Below are positions 1-5,444 of a stretch of DNA of 8,285 nucleotides, piece after piece; the stretch's first letter is position 1, and each line of letters opens with the position of its first letter. The notes beneath the pieces are model-generated. The model did not search any database, had not been told where the DNA came from, and was given only the letters and a program-made list of their open reading frames with translations. This stretch comes from CAZJHX01 sp964545715 (GTDB lineage Bacteria > Myxococcota_A > UBA9042 > GCA-2863065): positions 1-8,285 of the forward strand of contig CAZJHX010000266.1 of the NCBI GenBank assembly GCA_964545715.1. Reading direction: 5' to 3'. Made by a program: the position numbers and the translations under genes.

Positions 1-488
1 CCGCGCATGACCACCGCCGGACCGACGATCAGCGCCGGGCGGCCGCGCACCTGCGTGACCTTGCCATCCACCATCTTGGCGATGTGGCCGATCGGATCTT
101 TGCCCAGCTTGCCGCGCAGTACGACCAGCCACTCGGGCATGCCGCGTGTCTCGTAGCGCACCCAGGCCACGACCCAGTCCAGGTCCTTTACCGGGTGAAA
201 GCCCAGCTGCGTGGTGACCATCTTCAGCCCGGCGTCCAGCTTGTCCAGCATGGGGCCCAGCGCCTTCATAGCCTCTGGCCAGTCCCGGATCGCCGGGTGC
301 TTCGGCAGCGACTTGACCAGCTTGTAGGTCGGCCCGATGGTGGCCTCTAGATCCATATAGATCATGTGGTCCGCCTGCTGAGGCGCGTAGACCAGCACCT
401 GCTTGGCGGACGGGGCCTTCGGGTTCTTTTCGACCGTGAGGCCGCCAAACGACAGCGCGATCAGCAATGCTCCCAGTACGGCGGTCAT
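1..488 (-). CDS. Exported protein of unknown function, 3' end beyond window
   Basis: I do not recognise this gene. The frame is open from an ATG at 488 to the left edge (162 complete codons). A GGGAGG Shine-Dalgarno lies five bases upstream of the start. The protein begins MTAVLGALLIALSFGG, a short hydrophobic stretch that looks like a signal peptide, although there is no strong basic n-region. Then comes a soluble region with segments such as VLVYAPQQADHMIYMDLEAT and LGFHPVKDLDWVVAWVRYET. The later part, WLVVLRGKLGKDP and ALIVGPAVVM, alternates beta-like strands with charged turns. The pattern suggests a periplasmic or surface protein that reports on or binds something, but no catalytic motif is visible. 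It follows the SDR gene on the same strand. If that gene is read through its internal amber codon, the gap is only 22 bases, so the two are probably one operon. Confidence is high that it is a gene and low for any function. Confidence 0.8.
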   Translation of the reverse strand, partial: MTAVLGALLIALSFGGLTVEKNPKAPSAKQVLVYAPQQADHMIYMDLEATIGPTYKLVKSLPKHPAIRDWPEAMKALGPMLDKLDAGLKMVTTQLGFHPVKDLDWVVAWVRYETRGMPEWLVVLRGKLGKDPIGHIAKMVDGKVTQVRGRPALIVGPAVVMR

Positions 489-510
489 CTCTACCTCCCT
501 CTCACTGTTG

Positions 511-615
511 TCATGCGGCCGGCGCCAGCGCGGTGAGCTGCGGCGTGTTTGGCCTGAGGTGTCCGTGCGCGCTCGCCCAGCTCAGCGTGTCGCGAATGCT
601 CTCCTCCATGGCCCC
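511..615 (-). pseudogene. Detached C-terminal end of the SDR gene, in frame after the amber codon
   Basis: Reading on through the TAG at 618-616 in the same frame gives 34 codons and then TGA at 513-511. They begin GAMEESIRDTLSWASAHGHL and end RPNTPQLTALAPAA. This matches the usual end of HpnA-like SDR proteins as I remember them: ELG, a few residues, then a Glu-Glu/Arg-Asp-Thr/Trp helix and HGxL. Spacing from ELG to the Glu-Glu pair fits with no insertion or deletion, so one base change in one codon explains the break. The TGA sits 22 bases before the next gene's ATG, a normal operon spacing. This supports 511-1545 as the original gene of 344 sense codons. Alternatives are a sequencing error or functional readthrough. 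Stop-codon reassignment is unlikely because TAG ends two other genes here, at 2213-2215 (plus) and 2436-2434 (minus). Confidence 0.75.
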
Positions 616-1545
616 CTAGGTCATGCCCAGCTCGTCGCTGGACCGCTTGTTGTCCACAAACCAATGCATGGCGCCGACCCGCACCGTGGACGGGTTGAAG
701 TCGTTGGCGGCGCCCGTCAGCGGCTGGATGATCCACGCATTCAGCGACGCGACGGCCATGGCGATCGGATAGGGGATCTTCTTCAGCCGCTTCATGCCGC
801 TCAGCTCGACCAGCTTCGTGATCAGCGCGGTGTTGGTCAGGTTCTCTCCCGACAGGATGTATCGGCGCCCCGGCTTCCCCTTCTCAAACGCGCGTACGTG
901 GCCCTCGGCGACGTCACGCACATCGACGTTGGACGAGCCGCCCGCGATGTAGCCGGGAAACTTGCCCTTTATATAGTTGAGTAGGAAGACCGTGCTCGAG
1001 CCGTAATGATCGCCGGGGCCCAGCACGATGCCCGGGTTCACGCACACGAGGTCCAGGCCTTTCTTGGCGACCGCCCAGGCGGCCTCCTCCCCCTCGTGCT
1101 TGGAGCGGATGTAGAAGTTGGCCTTGTCGCCCACGTCCCATGCGCTGTCCTCGTCAAGCGTTTGCGACGGCTCGTCCACGGCACCGACCGCCGCCACGCT
1201 GCTGGTGTGCAGCACTTTGGCCACGCCCCTGGCCAGCGCAGCCTCCAGCACGATGCGCGTGCCGTCGACGTTGATGCGATGCACCAACTCGCGGTCCTTG
1301 GGCAGAAACGACGTCACGCCGGCCATGTCGACCAGGCCCTCGACCCCGTCCAGCGCGGCCTCCACAGAGGCCTGATCGGTCACATCACCGTACGCGGTCT
1401 CGTAGTCCAGACCCTGCAGCAGATCCAGCTTGCTGCTCTTGCGCACAAGCAGGCGCAGATCGTACCCGGCCTCGCGGAACCGGCGCGCGGTGTGCGCCCC
1501 GATAAACCCGGTGGCGCCCGTCATCAGGATCTTCATTGGCGGCAT
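616..1545 (-). CDS. Extended-SDR NAD(P)-dependent epimerase/reductase, HpnA-like, cut short by an in-frame amber codon
   Basis: Extended short-chain dehydrogenase/reductase of the NAD-dependent epimerase/dehydratase family. The Rossmann nucleotide loop TGATGFIG is at residues 9-16. The catalytic Tyr-Lys pair is YIRSK (Y145, K149). A Thr-Ser-Ser stretch at 114-116 probably supplies the catalytic Ser. The segments VNPGIVLGPGD, VDVRDVAEGHVRAFEKG and RRYILSGENLT are typical of the hopanoid-associated sugar epimerase (HpnA) and dihydroflavonol-reductase-like branch. The likely role is cytoplasmic NAD(P)-linked oxidation, reduction or epimerisation of a sugar or ketone; the substrate cannot be told from sequence. 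I kept the first ATG (1545) because AGGA lies about ten bases upstream; ATG three codons later is also possible. Oddity: the protein stops at ELGMT with TAG at 616-618, just where the family normally continues into its C-terminal helix. The missing helix is encoded in frame downstream (separate entry). Truncated, the product may be unstable or altered. Confidence 0.85.
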   Translation of the reverse strand: MPPMKILMTGATGFIGAHTARRFREAGYDLRLLVRKSSKLDLLQGLDYETAYGDVTDQASVEAALDGVEGLVDMAGVTSFLPKDRELVHRINVDGTRIVLEAALARGVAKVLHTSSVAAVGAVDEPSQTLDEDSAWDVGDKANFYIRSKHEGEEAAWAVAKKGLDLVCVNPGIVLGPGDHYGSSTVFLLNYIKGKFPGYIAGGSSNVDVRDVAEGHVRAFEKGKPGRRYILSGENLTNTALITKLVELSGMKRLKKIPYPIAMAVASLNAWIIQPLTGAANDFNPSTVRVGAMHWFVDNKRSSDELGMT

Positions 1546-1600
1546 CGTGCCACGGTCCTAACCATTGCGCTACCCTGCCCCGCCGGGGTATGTGGGCGGC
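1546..1600. promoter_or_regulatory. Divergent intergenic region with a GC-rich dyad
   Basis: Only 55 bases separate the minus-strand SDR gene from the diiron gene on the plus strand, so both promoters must overlap here or reach into the genes. I see no convincing -10/-35 pair. At 1571-1590 there is a dyad with arms TACCC and GGGTA ten bases apart, enclosing the odd palindrome CCCCG-C-CGGGG. It could be an operator shared by the two genes, but short dyads arise easily in sequence this GC-rich. Confidence 0.35.
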
Positions 1601-2215
1601 ATGGCCGACACCGCCCTGACCGCCGCCGCGTCCGCAGCCACCGCCACCGCCACCCGCTGGGCGGGCGCGCTCACCGACGAGGACCACGCGACACTGGCCA
1701 CCGCGTTTTACCGCGCCGAGTCCCTGGCCCACGCGGCGCTCGAGCAGGCCCTGGCGCAGGTGTCGGAGCCCTATCGCGCCGAGCTGCGCGAGCAAATCGC
1801 CGATGAAGCGCGCCACGTCGCTGTGTTCGCCGGCTGGCACGCGGAGGCGCCCGAGCCCGTCCCCGCTCCAAAACCGCGCCCGCGGGGTGAGCCGATCTGG
1901 TTCACCACCCTGCTCCTCAACGAGATCGCCGGCTTCTGCCAGTTCCACATGCTGGCCGGCCTGGTAGGCGACGCTGTCAAGGAGGCCGACGTACGCGTCG
2001 TGGCCGGCGAAGAGATCGCCCACATCGAGCGCCTGACCCGCTGGTTGGAACCGACCCGCAAAACCAAGGAATGGGCCACGGTTCGCGCCATGGCCGACCG
2101 CTTTGTCGCGCGTCTGGAGAGCCGGATGATGCAGTTTCTACCCAGCTCTCAGCTGGCGGAGCTGCGCACCGAGATGGGTCGGATCACCGAGACGCTGATC
2201 GAAGAGCTGCTCTAG
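1601..2215 (+). CDS. Ferritin-like diiron-carboxylate protein
   Basis: This 204-residue protein has the metal-ligand pattern of a four-helix-bundle diiron enzyme. Glu40 (FYRAESLAH) comes first, then the ExxH pair Glu69-His72 (DEARH), then Glu108 (LLLNEIAGF), and finally a second ExxH pair, Glu138-His141 (EEIAH). Two sets of one Glu plus one ExxH are the usual ligands of ferritin-like oxidases and oxygenases, including AurF-type N-oxygenases and related uncharacterised proteins. It is therefore predicted to bind two irons in the cytoplasm and perhaps activate oxygen; substrate unknown. An Ala/Thr-rich N-terminal tail and a long C-terminal helix flank the bundle. I chose ATG 1601 over the upstream ATG at 1565: the extra twelve residues (RYPAPPGYVGG) look like translated leader. 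The Shine-Dalgarno is weak either way. It diverges from the SDR gene and converges with the FAD monooxygenase gene. It ends in TAG. Confidence 0.8.
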   Translation: MADTALTAAASAATATATRWAGALTDEDHATLATAFYRAESLAHAALEQALAQVSEPYRAELREQIADEARHVAVFAGWHAEAPEPVPAPKPRPRGEPIWFTTLLLNEIAGFCQFHMLAGLVGDAVKEADVRVVAGEEIAHIERLTRWLEPTRKTKEWATVRAMADRFVARLESRMMQFLPSSQLAELRTEMGRITETLIEELL

Positions 2216-2217
2216 CC

Positions 2218-2416
2218 TTTGGCAGCTCAGGCTGCCAAAAACGCCGTAGATAGGGTATCCGGGACGGTTTTGGCAGCTCGGGCTGCCAAAAACGCCGTAG
2301 ATAAGGTATCCGGGACGGTTTTGGCAGCTCAGACTGCCAAAAACGCCGTAGATAGGGTATCCGGGACGGTTTTGGCAGCTCAGGCTGCCAAAAACGCCGT
2401 AGATAAGGTATCCGGG
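2218..2416. repeat. Four tandem 51-bp repeats, each with a palindromic hairpin
   Basis: Units start at 2221, 2272, 2323 and 2374, an exact 51-base period; the last is incomplete and ends near 2416. Each unit carries a hairpin with arms TTTTGGCAGC and GCTGCCAAAA around a four-base loop (TCAG or TCGG), followed by a spacer ACGCCGTAGATARGGTATCC and GGGACGG. Hairpins lie at 2218-2239, 2268-2291, 2319-2342 and 2370-2393. Units 1 and 3 have GATAGGG, units 2 and 4 GATAAGG, suggesting that a 102-base dimer was duplicated. The array fills the space between two convergent genes. It is not a classical intrinsic terminator, because on both strands the T-run precedes the hairpin and an A-run follows it. 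As 51 is 3 x 17, both strands also read as 17-residue peptide repeats (LAAQAAKNAVDRVSGTV on plus), but there is no ribosome binding site and I regard these as non-coding. Confidence 0.95.
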
Positions 2417-2428
2417 GCCTCCAGGCCC
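2415..2428 (-). terminator. Short GC hairpin after the FAD monooxygenase gene
   Basis: The arms GGGCCT and AGGCCC are separated by two bases; five pairs with a four-base loop is the realistic form. The hairpin begins six bases past the minus-strand stop codon at 2436-2434. It is placed to end transcription of the FAD gene, but no T-run follows on the minus strand, so it may only stabilise the 3' end. The neighbouring repeat hairpins could add to this. Confidence 0.35.
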
Positions 2429-2433
2429 TCAAT

Positions 2434-3747
2434 CTAGCGGACGGCGGTGATCGCGCCGCGAGCAAACCCGGCGGTGCGCTTGGCCAGCCCGGCGAACGCC
2501 GGCAGGATCTCGTTGCGGCGCACGACGCCCGCGGGCAGGCCGGTCACCGCGTTGGCGCACACGATGGCATACTCGCGCGCCATGACCGCCAGGCTGGACT
2601 CTCGCGTGGACAGCAGGCCCATCGACGTGGCGCGGCCGCGCGGGCTGTTGCCCCAGTATCGGAACAGGCCGTGGCGTAGCAGCCGCATCGACGGTGCGGG
2701 ATCGCACAGCGCCTCAACCATCGCCGGGCCCAGCGCGCCCCGGGTGGCCATCGGCTGGCGGCGGGCTTTTTCGTAGGCGTCGAGCGCGCCGTTGACGTAT
2801 CCAGTGGCCAACGGACGCCCAACGGCCTCGGCCAGACGCATCGCGTCTGCCGTGCAAAACGACATGCCGCTTGCGATGAGCGGGTGCACGCAGCCGCCCG
2901 CATCGCCGACGATCGCCAGGTTGCGCGCTGTGAACTGCTCGGGGCGGAAGCCGCAGAAGCGAGCCGTCGCGCGCGACTGTTTGGTCATCGCCGCCGCCAG
3001 GTCGCCGCGCAGAGGCTCAGGCATCGCGTTCATCAGGCTGTCCGGTACGTCCAGGCCTTCGTCGAGGCCCAATTCGAACATGACGCGAACCTCGTTGCGG
3101 GAGACCTGATACGCCAGGATCGGGGTCGGCCCGCCGATGAAGACGTGGCCGTAGCCCGGGTACGGCAGTCGCGCGCCCGCGACCTTCCAGCCGACCATGC
3201 GAAACGATGAGTCGTCCTGGCAGGCGATACCGGCACGCTCTCGTATTTTGGAGACCCGCCCCTCCGCGGAGACGACCAGTGTGCAGGCGACCTCCACGTC
3301 CTGGCCGTCGCGGCGCACCGTGACAACCGGGCTTGCAGCGTCCAGGTCAGCATTGAGCACGCGTGTGCCGTTCCACAGTGTGACGCCGGGGACTCGGCCC
3401 ACACAGTCCAGCAGCGTGCGAGTCAAGACGCCGTGCTCCAACGCGATGCCTGTGGGACGACCGCCGGGGATCTCGCTGTAGGACAGCAGGGTGCCCGGGT
3501 CGTCAGCATTGCGGAAGACGGCGAACCCGTAGGTGGGGACTGCGCCGGCCTTCACCATGGGCTCCAACAGGCCGAGCTCCTCAAGGTTTGCCGCGCCGGG
3601 CGGATGCAAAAGCTCGCCGGCCAGGCGCTTGCTGTTGGGCAGCCCTGCCTCGCAAACCAGGACACTGCAGCCCTTTTTTGCCAGCGCGGCGGCCGTGGTC
3701 GACCCGGCGATGCCGCCCCCGGCGACTATGGCGTCAAAACGCTCCAC
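2434..3747 (-). CDS. FAD-dependent monooxygenase, squalene-epoxidase-like
   Basis: This 437-residue flavoprotein has the p-hydroxybenzoate-hydroxylase fold. The FAD dinucleotide loop GGGIAG is at residues 10-15, with Glu33 at the end of the second strand to bind the ribose. A GELLHPPG segment at 44-51 followed by LEELGLL recalls the GELLQPGG signature of squalene monooxygenases. The middle DG-type motif reads SAEGR (160-164), so the usual Asp is Glu. The flavin phosphate motif is GDAGG at 281-285, followed by HP (288-289) and a GM turn. Family members epoxidise or hydroxylate lipids or aromatics using NAD(P)H and O2; some relatives are geranylgeranyl reductases. Squalene or another isoprenoid is a reasonable guess, not proven. 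The start is GTG 3747, with AGAAGG eight bases upstream. There is no clear transmembrane anchor in the N-terminus. A promoter and a TetR-type operator lie directly upstream. The gene ends in TAG and converges with the diiron gene. Confidence 0.85.
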   Translation of the reverse strand: MERFDAIVAGGGIAGSTTAAALAKKGCSVLVCEAGLPNSKRLAGELLHPPGAANLEELGLLEPMVKAGAVPTYGFAVFRNADDPGTLLSYSEIPGGRPTGIALEHGVLTRTLLDCVGRVPGVTLWNGTRVLNADLDAASPVVTVRRDGQDVEVACTLVVSAEGRVSKIRERAGIACQDDSSFRMVGWKVAGARLPYPGYGHVFIGGPTPILAYQVSRNEVRVMFELGLDEGLDVPDSLMNAMPEPLRGDLAAAMTKQSRATARFCGFRPEQFTARNLAIVGDAGGCVHPLIASGMSFCTADAMRLAEAVGRPLATGYVNGALDAYEKARRQPMATRGALGPAMVEALCDPAPSMRLLRHGLFRYWGNSPRGRATSMGLLSTRESSLAVMAREYAIVCANAVTGLPAGVVRRNEILPAFAGLAKRTAGFARGAITAVR

Positions 3748-3784
3748 TGGAAACGCCTTCTATGGCCGCCAGGGGGTACTGTCA

Positions 3785-3790
3785 ACTATA
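3785..3790 (-). promoter_or_regulatory. -10 element of the FAD monooxygenase gene
   Basis: On the minus strand this reads TATAGT, five of six matches to the sigma-70 -10 box. It would give a leader of about 30 bases before GTG 3747. There is no good -35 at the usual spacing; that position falls inside the 3802-3827 dyad. A nearby TTGACA on the minus strand (about 3777-3782) has only a poor -10 partner overlapping the ribosome binding site. Confidence 0.45.
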
Positions 3791-3801
3791 AGTATGCGGA
3801 A

Positions 3802-3827
3802 TGAAACGTGTTCTGGAACACGTTTCA
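3802..3827. promoter_or_regulatory. 26-bp perfect dyad, TetR-family-like operator
   Basis: The arms TGAAACGTGTTC (3802-3813) and GAACACGTTTCA (3816-3827) are exact inverted repeats with two bases between. The right-hand part fits the TNNAACNNGTTNNA form known for KstR-type TetR regulators, and the GAAAC/GTTTC ends resemble other lipid-responsive TetR operators. The dyad overlaps the expected -35 region of the FAD monooxygenase promoter, so a bound repressor would block that gene. No regulator gene is present in the window. As RNA the two-base loop is too tight, which favours DNA binding. Confidence 0.75.
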
Positions 3828-3977
3828 GTGCTACTGGGGGGTGTTGACCCTCGGGTGGGACCGCGGACCCTATCGCCCCAAACCCACCGCGCCCGTAAGT
3901 GGCTGATATTATAACAACGCGGTCGTGGCACGGGCGTTGCTTGGGGTTCGGGGGAATCGAAACGAGGAGCTCACATT
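3828..3977 (+). promoter_or_regulatory. Leader and probable promoter of the two coupled plus-strand genes
   Basis: No gene is supported here. An AT-rich island stands out at 3904-3917 in otherwise GC-rich sequence. It offers -10 candidates TATTAT (3907-3912) and TATAAC (3910-3915), each five of six matches. No matching -35 is evident. A second, weaker possibility is TTGACC at 3844-3849 with a poor -10. GAGGAG at 3964-3969 is the ribosome binding site for the TTG start at 3978. Whether the dyad at 3802-3827 also controls this side is open. Confidence 0.4.
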
Positions 3978-4484
3978 TTGAGTGTACCCACACACACGCT
4001 GGTTACGGACGCTGTCGAGCGCTCCGGGGACCGGCAGCTCGCGATGCTTGTCGACGGACCGGACAGCTATGTTGTCCGCACGATTGCCGCCGACGACATC
4101 GAGCACCACGCGATCTTCGAGATCCTGTTCACCCTGACCGACCACCCGATGAGCTTCTTGATCGCGACCGACCCGGCCGTGACCCAGGGGAATGTACTGT
4201 CCGGGCAGGTCGACGCCACATGCGCGCTGCTGCGACGAGAGCCGCAGATTCTCGGCGGGGACCGGCTCGTGGGGCGCTTTCACGAGCTGTTTCGGCCGCG
4301 TGCAGTCCACTCGCGGGTCCTGCCCGCACCGGCGCCGTCGATCGCGCGCCAGGCCGGCACCGTCAACTTGAGCTACACCGTGTTTATCGAGGGCGAGCGC
4401 GAGCACTGGTCGGTCGTCCTGCCGGCCGTGGGCAAGGCCTCCGTACGCATGGATATGGCGGGCGAGCTGGGGGTGCCCCGATGA
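3978..4484 (+). CDS. Unrecognised 168-residue protein, possible chaperone or partner of the metallopeptidase-like protein
   Basis: I do not recognise a family. It starts at TTG 3978, with GAGGAG eight bases upstream, and ends in a TGA that overlaps the next ATG (ATGA at 4481-4484). The two genes are therefore translationally coupled and probably made in fixed ratio. The protein is soluble, with no signal peptide or membrane segment. Its N-terminal half mixes beta-like and helical stretches (LAMLVDGPDSYVVRTIAADD; FEILFTLTDHPMSFLIATDP). Its C-terminal third has clear beta alternation (TVNLSYTVFIEGEREHWSVV). Small acidic alpha/beta proteins directly upstream of secreted effectors are often chaperones or immunity proteins. 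That role is inferred only from size, position and coupling. A divergent regulatory or DUF protein remains possible. Confidence 0.75.
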   Translation: MSVPTHTLVTDAVERSGDRQLAMLVDGPDSYVVRTIAADDIEHHAIFEILFTLTDHPMSFLIATDPAVTQGNVLSGQVDATCALLRREPQILGGDRLVGRFHELFRPRAVHSRVLPAPAPSIARQAGTVNLSYTVFIEGEREHWSVVLPAVGKASVRMDMAGELGVPR

Positions 4485-5308
4485 GCAGTGGCTACGACGT
4501 CCTCAGCAGTCAGACACAGAGCAACACGTCCAGCACCGCCGCGAAGCCCTCGTGGCGCACCGAGCTTGGCGGGTCCCTGCGCGGCATGAGCTATTCCCAG
4601 GGCTCGGCGGCGCTCAGCACCCAGGTTCAGAAACAGGAAGGCGACGGCTGCGCGCATGAACACGAGCGCGATCCCGATCCCGGCGACACCGTCCCGGGCG
4701 ATCTGGACACCAACCGGCCGGTCGGCGCGGCGATCCCCGACGCGATCAAGCAGCGCCTGCTCACCGAGCTTCGACGGTCGCCGTCGATGGTCACGCTGCT
4801 GCAAGAGATCGCTGACAACGGCGGCGCGGACTTCAACATCAAATGGTCCGCGCGCGGCAACTTCCAGAGCAACGGCGAGATCTCGCTGGACCGCCGGCGC
4901 AGCATCACGCGCTGGCTGCCGTCGATGATGCACGAGCTGAATCACCTCAACGATCACCGCCAGGGGCGCCGCCCCAATCCCCGGACAACGGAGTCGCGCG
5001 AGGAGTTCGTCAATACAAAGATGGGCAACGAGATCCACGCGCACGCCCATGGGTTTGCCGCGCTGATCGAGTACAGCAGCGACGCCGCGGCGACGATTAC
5101 CGCGTCGGCACCGGCGGGCTATGACGAGTTTTTGCCCGAGCTCCGGGCGGCGGAAGAGGCCGCAGGCGAGTGCTTCTCCAGCGAGCAGATCATGGAGTTC
5201 GCCGAGACCTGGCTGGAAGACAAGTATAGAAACGAATGGACTACCTCCAACTCAGGGGAAAACTACTACGACTACTGGGGCGCGGCCTGGGATCGCGCCC
5301 ACCCCTGA
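4481..5308 (+). CDS. HExxH zinc-metallopeptidase-like protein, candidate secreted effector
   Basis: This 275-residue protein carries HELNH at residues 151-155 within MMHELNHLNDH, the zincin active-site signature in which two His bind zinc and Glu activates water. Glu184 in GNEIHAHAH, about 30 residues later, could be the third ligand, as in gluzincin-like effector proteases. The first 75 residues are Ser/Thr/Gln-rich and then acidic, with SLRGMSYSQGSAAL at 32-45. From memory, similar GMSY-G-AAL motifs occur near the N-termini of proteins tied to contractile injection systems in related bacteria; I could not check this. There is no Sec signal peptide. The C-terminus is rich in Tyr, Trp and acidic residues (residues 253-275). 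The start ATG 4481 overlaps the upstream stop, supporting coupling. The substrate is unknown; it could be a host or rival protein, or the protein could be a housekeeping peptidase. The gene call is firm, the zinc site likely, the effector role speculative. Confidence 0.75.
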   Translation: MSSGYDVLSSQTQSNTSSTAAKPSWRTELGGSLRGMSYSQGSAALSTQVQKQEGDGCAHEHERDPDPGDTVPGDLDTNRPVGAAIPDAIKQRLLTELRRSPSMVTLLQEIADNGGADFNIKWSARGNFQSNGEISLDRRRSITRWLPSMMHELNHLNDHRQGRRPNPRTTESREEFVNTKMGNEIHAHAHGFAALIEYSSDAAATITASAPAGYDEFLPELRAAEEAAGECFSSEQIMEFAETWLEDKYRNEWTTSNSGENYYDYWGAAWDRAHP

Positions 5309-5396
5309 GAAGATTGACCCGGGTCAAGGGGGTCGCCGATGACCCTGCCCTCCCCCATCAAACTATTTTTGGCTAAAGCCCTCTGAATCCGGGCCG
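5309..5396. promoter_or_regulatory. Intergenic region with a 14-bp perfect palindrome
   Basis: TTGACCC and GGGTCAA at 5314-5327 form an uninterrupted perfect palindrome, starting five bases after the stop of the metallopeptidase-like gene. It suits a dimeric DNA-binding protein. Downstream, GGGTC/GACCC (5330-5345) and a T5 run at 5366-5370 hint at a terminator, but the T-run is about 20 bases from the hairpin, so I do not call one. No gene is visible. Confidence 0.5.
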
Positions 5397-5443
5397 ATTG
5401 GTCCTGTGAATCCTTTCTGAAAACGGGACGGCACAGGAACAAT
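5397..5443 (+). promoter_or_regulatory. Long-armed stem that buries the ribosome binding site of the lipoprotein gene
   Basis: ATTGGTCCTGTG (5397-5408) is complementary to CACAGGAACAAT (5432-5443) in 11 of 12 positions, the one exception being G5401 against A5439. The 23-base loop contains TTTCTGAAA. The 3' arm holds the whole Shine-Dalgarno AGGA (5435-5438) and ends one base before the ATG at 5445. If the RNA folds this way the ribosome could not bind until the stem opens. That would suit translational control by temperature, a protein or an RNA. It could instead be a DNA operator. Confidence 0.55.
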
Positions 5444-5444
5444 C

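Noticed and set aside
1006..1806. 266-codon plus-strand frame opposite the SDR gene
   Set aside because: Antisense shadow of the SDR gene, which has clear motifs; product is Arg/His/Gly-rich and unlike any family.
2218..2416. CRISPR array
   Set aside because: Repeats and intervening parts are all conserved, so there are no unique spacers, and no cas gene is present.
2219..2437. 72-codon plus-strand frame across the 51-bp repeats, and its minus-strand counterpart at 2184-2465
   Set aside because: No ribosome binding site. It is open only because the period is a multiple of three and the units contain no stop; the hairpin DNA structure explains the conservation better.
3899..5308. 469-codon frame extending the metallopeptidase-like gene upstream
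   Set aside because: The part before 4481 overlaps the better-supported 168-residue gene, is Arg-rich and shows no protein-like pattern. The ATG at 4481 with ATGA coupling is the natural start.
5328..5370. Rho-independent terminator after the metallopeptidase-like gene
   Set aside because: The possible GGGTC/GACCC hairpin is short and the T-run lies about 20 bases beyond it.
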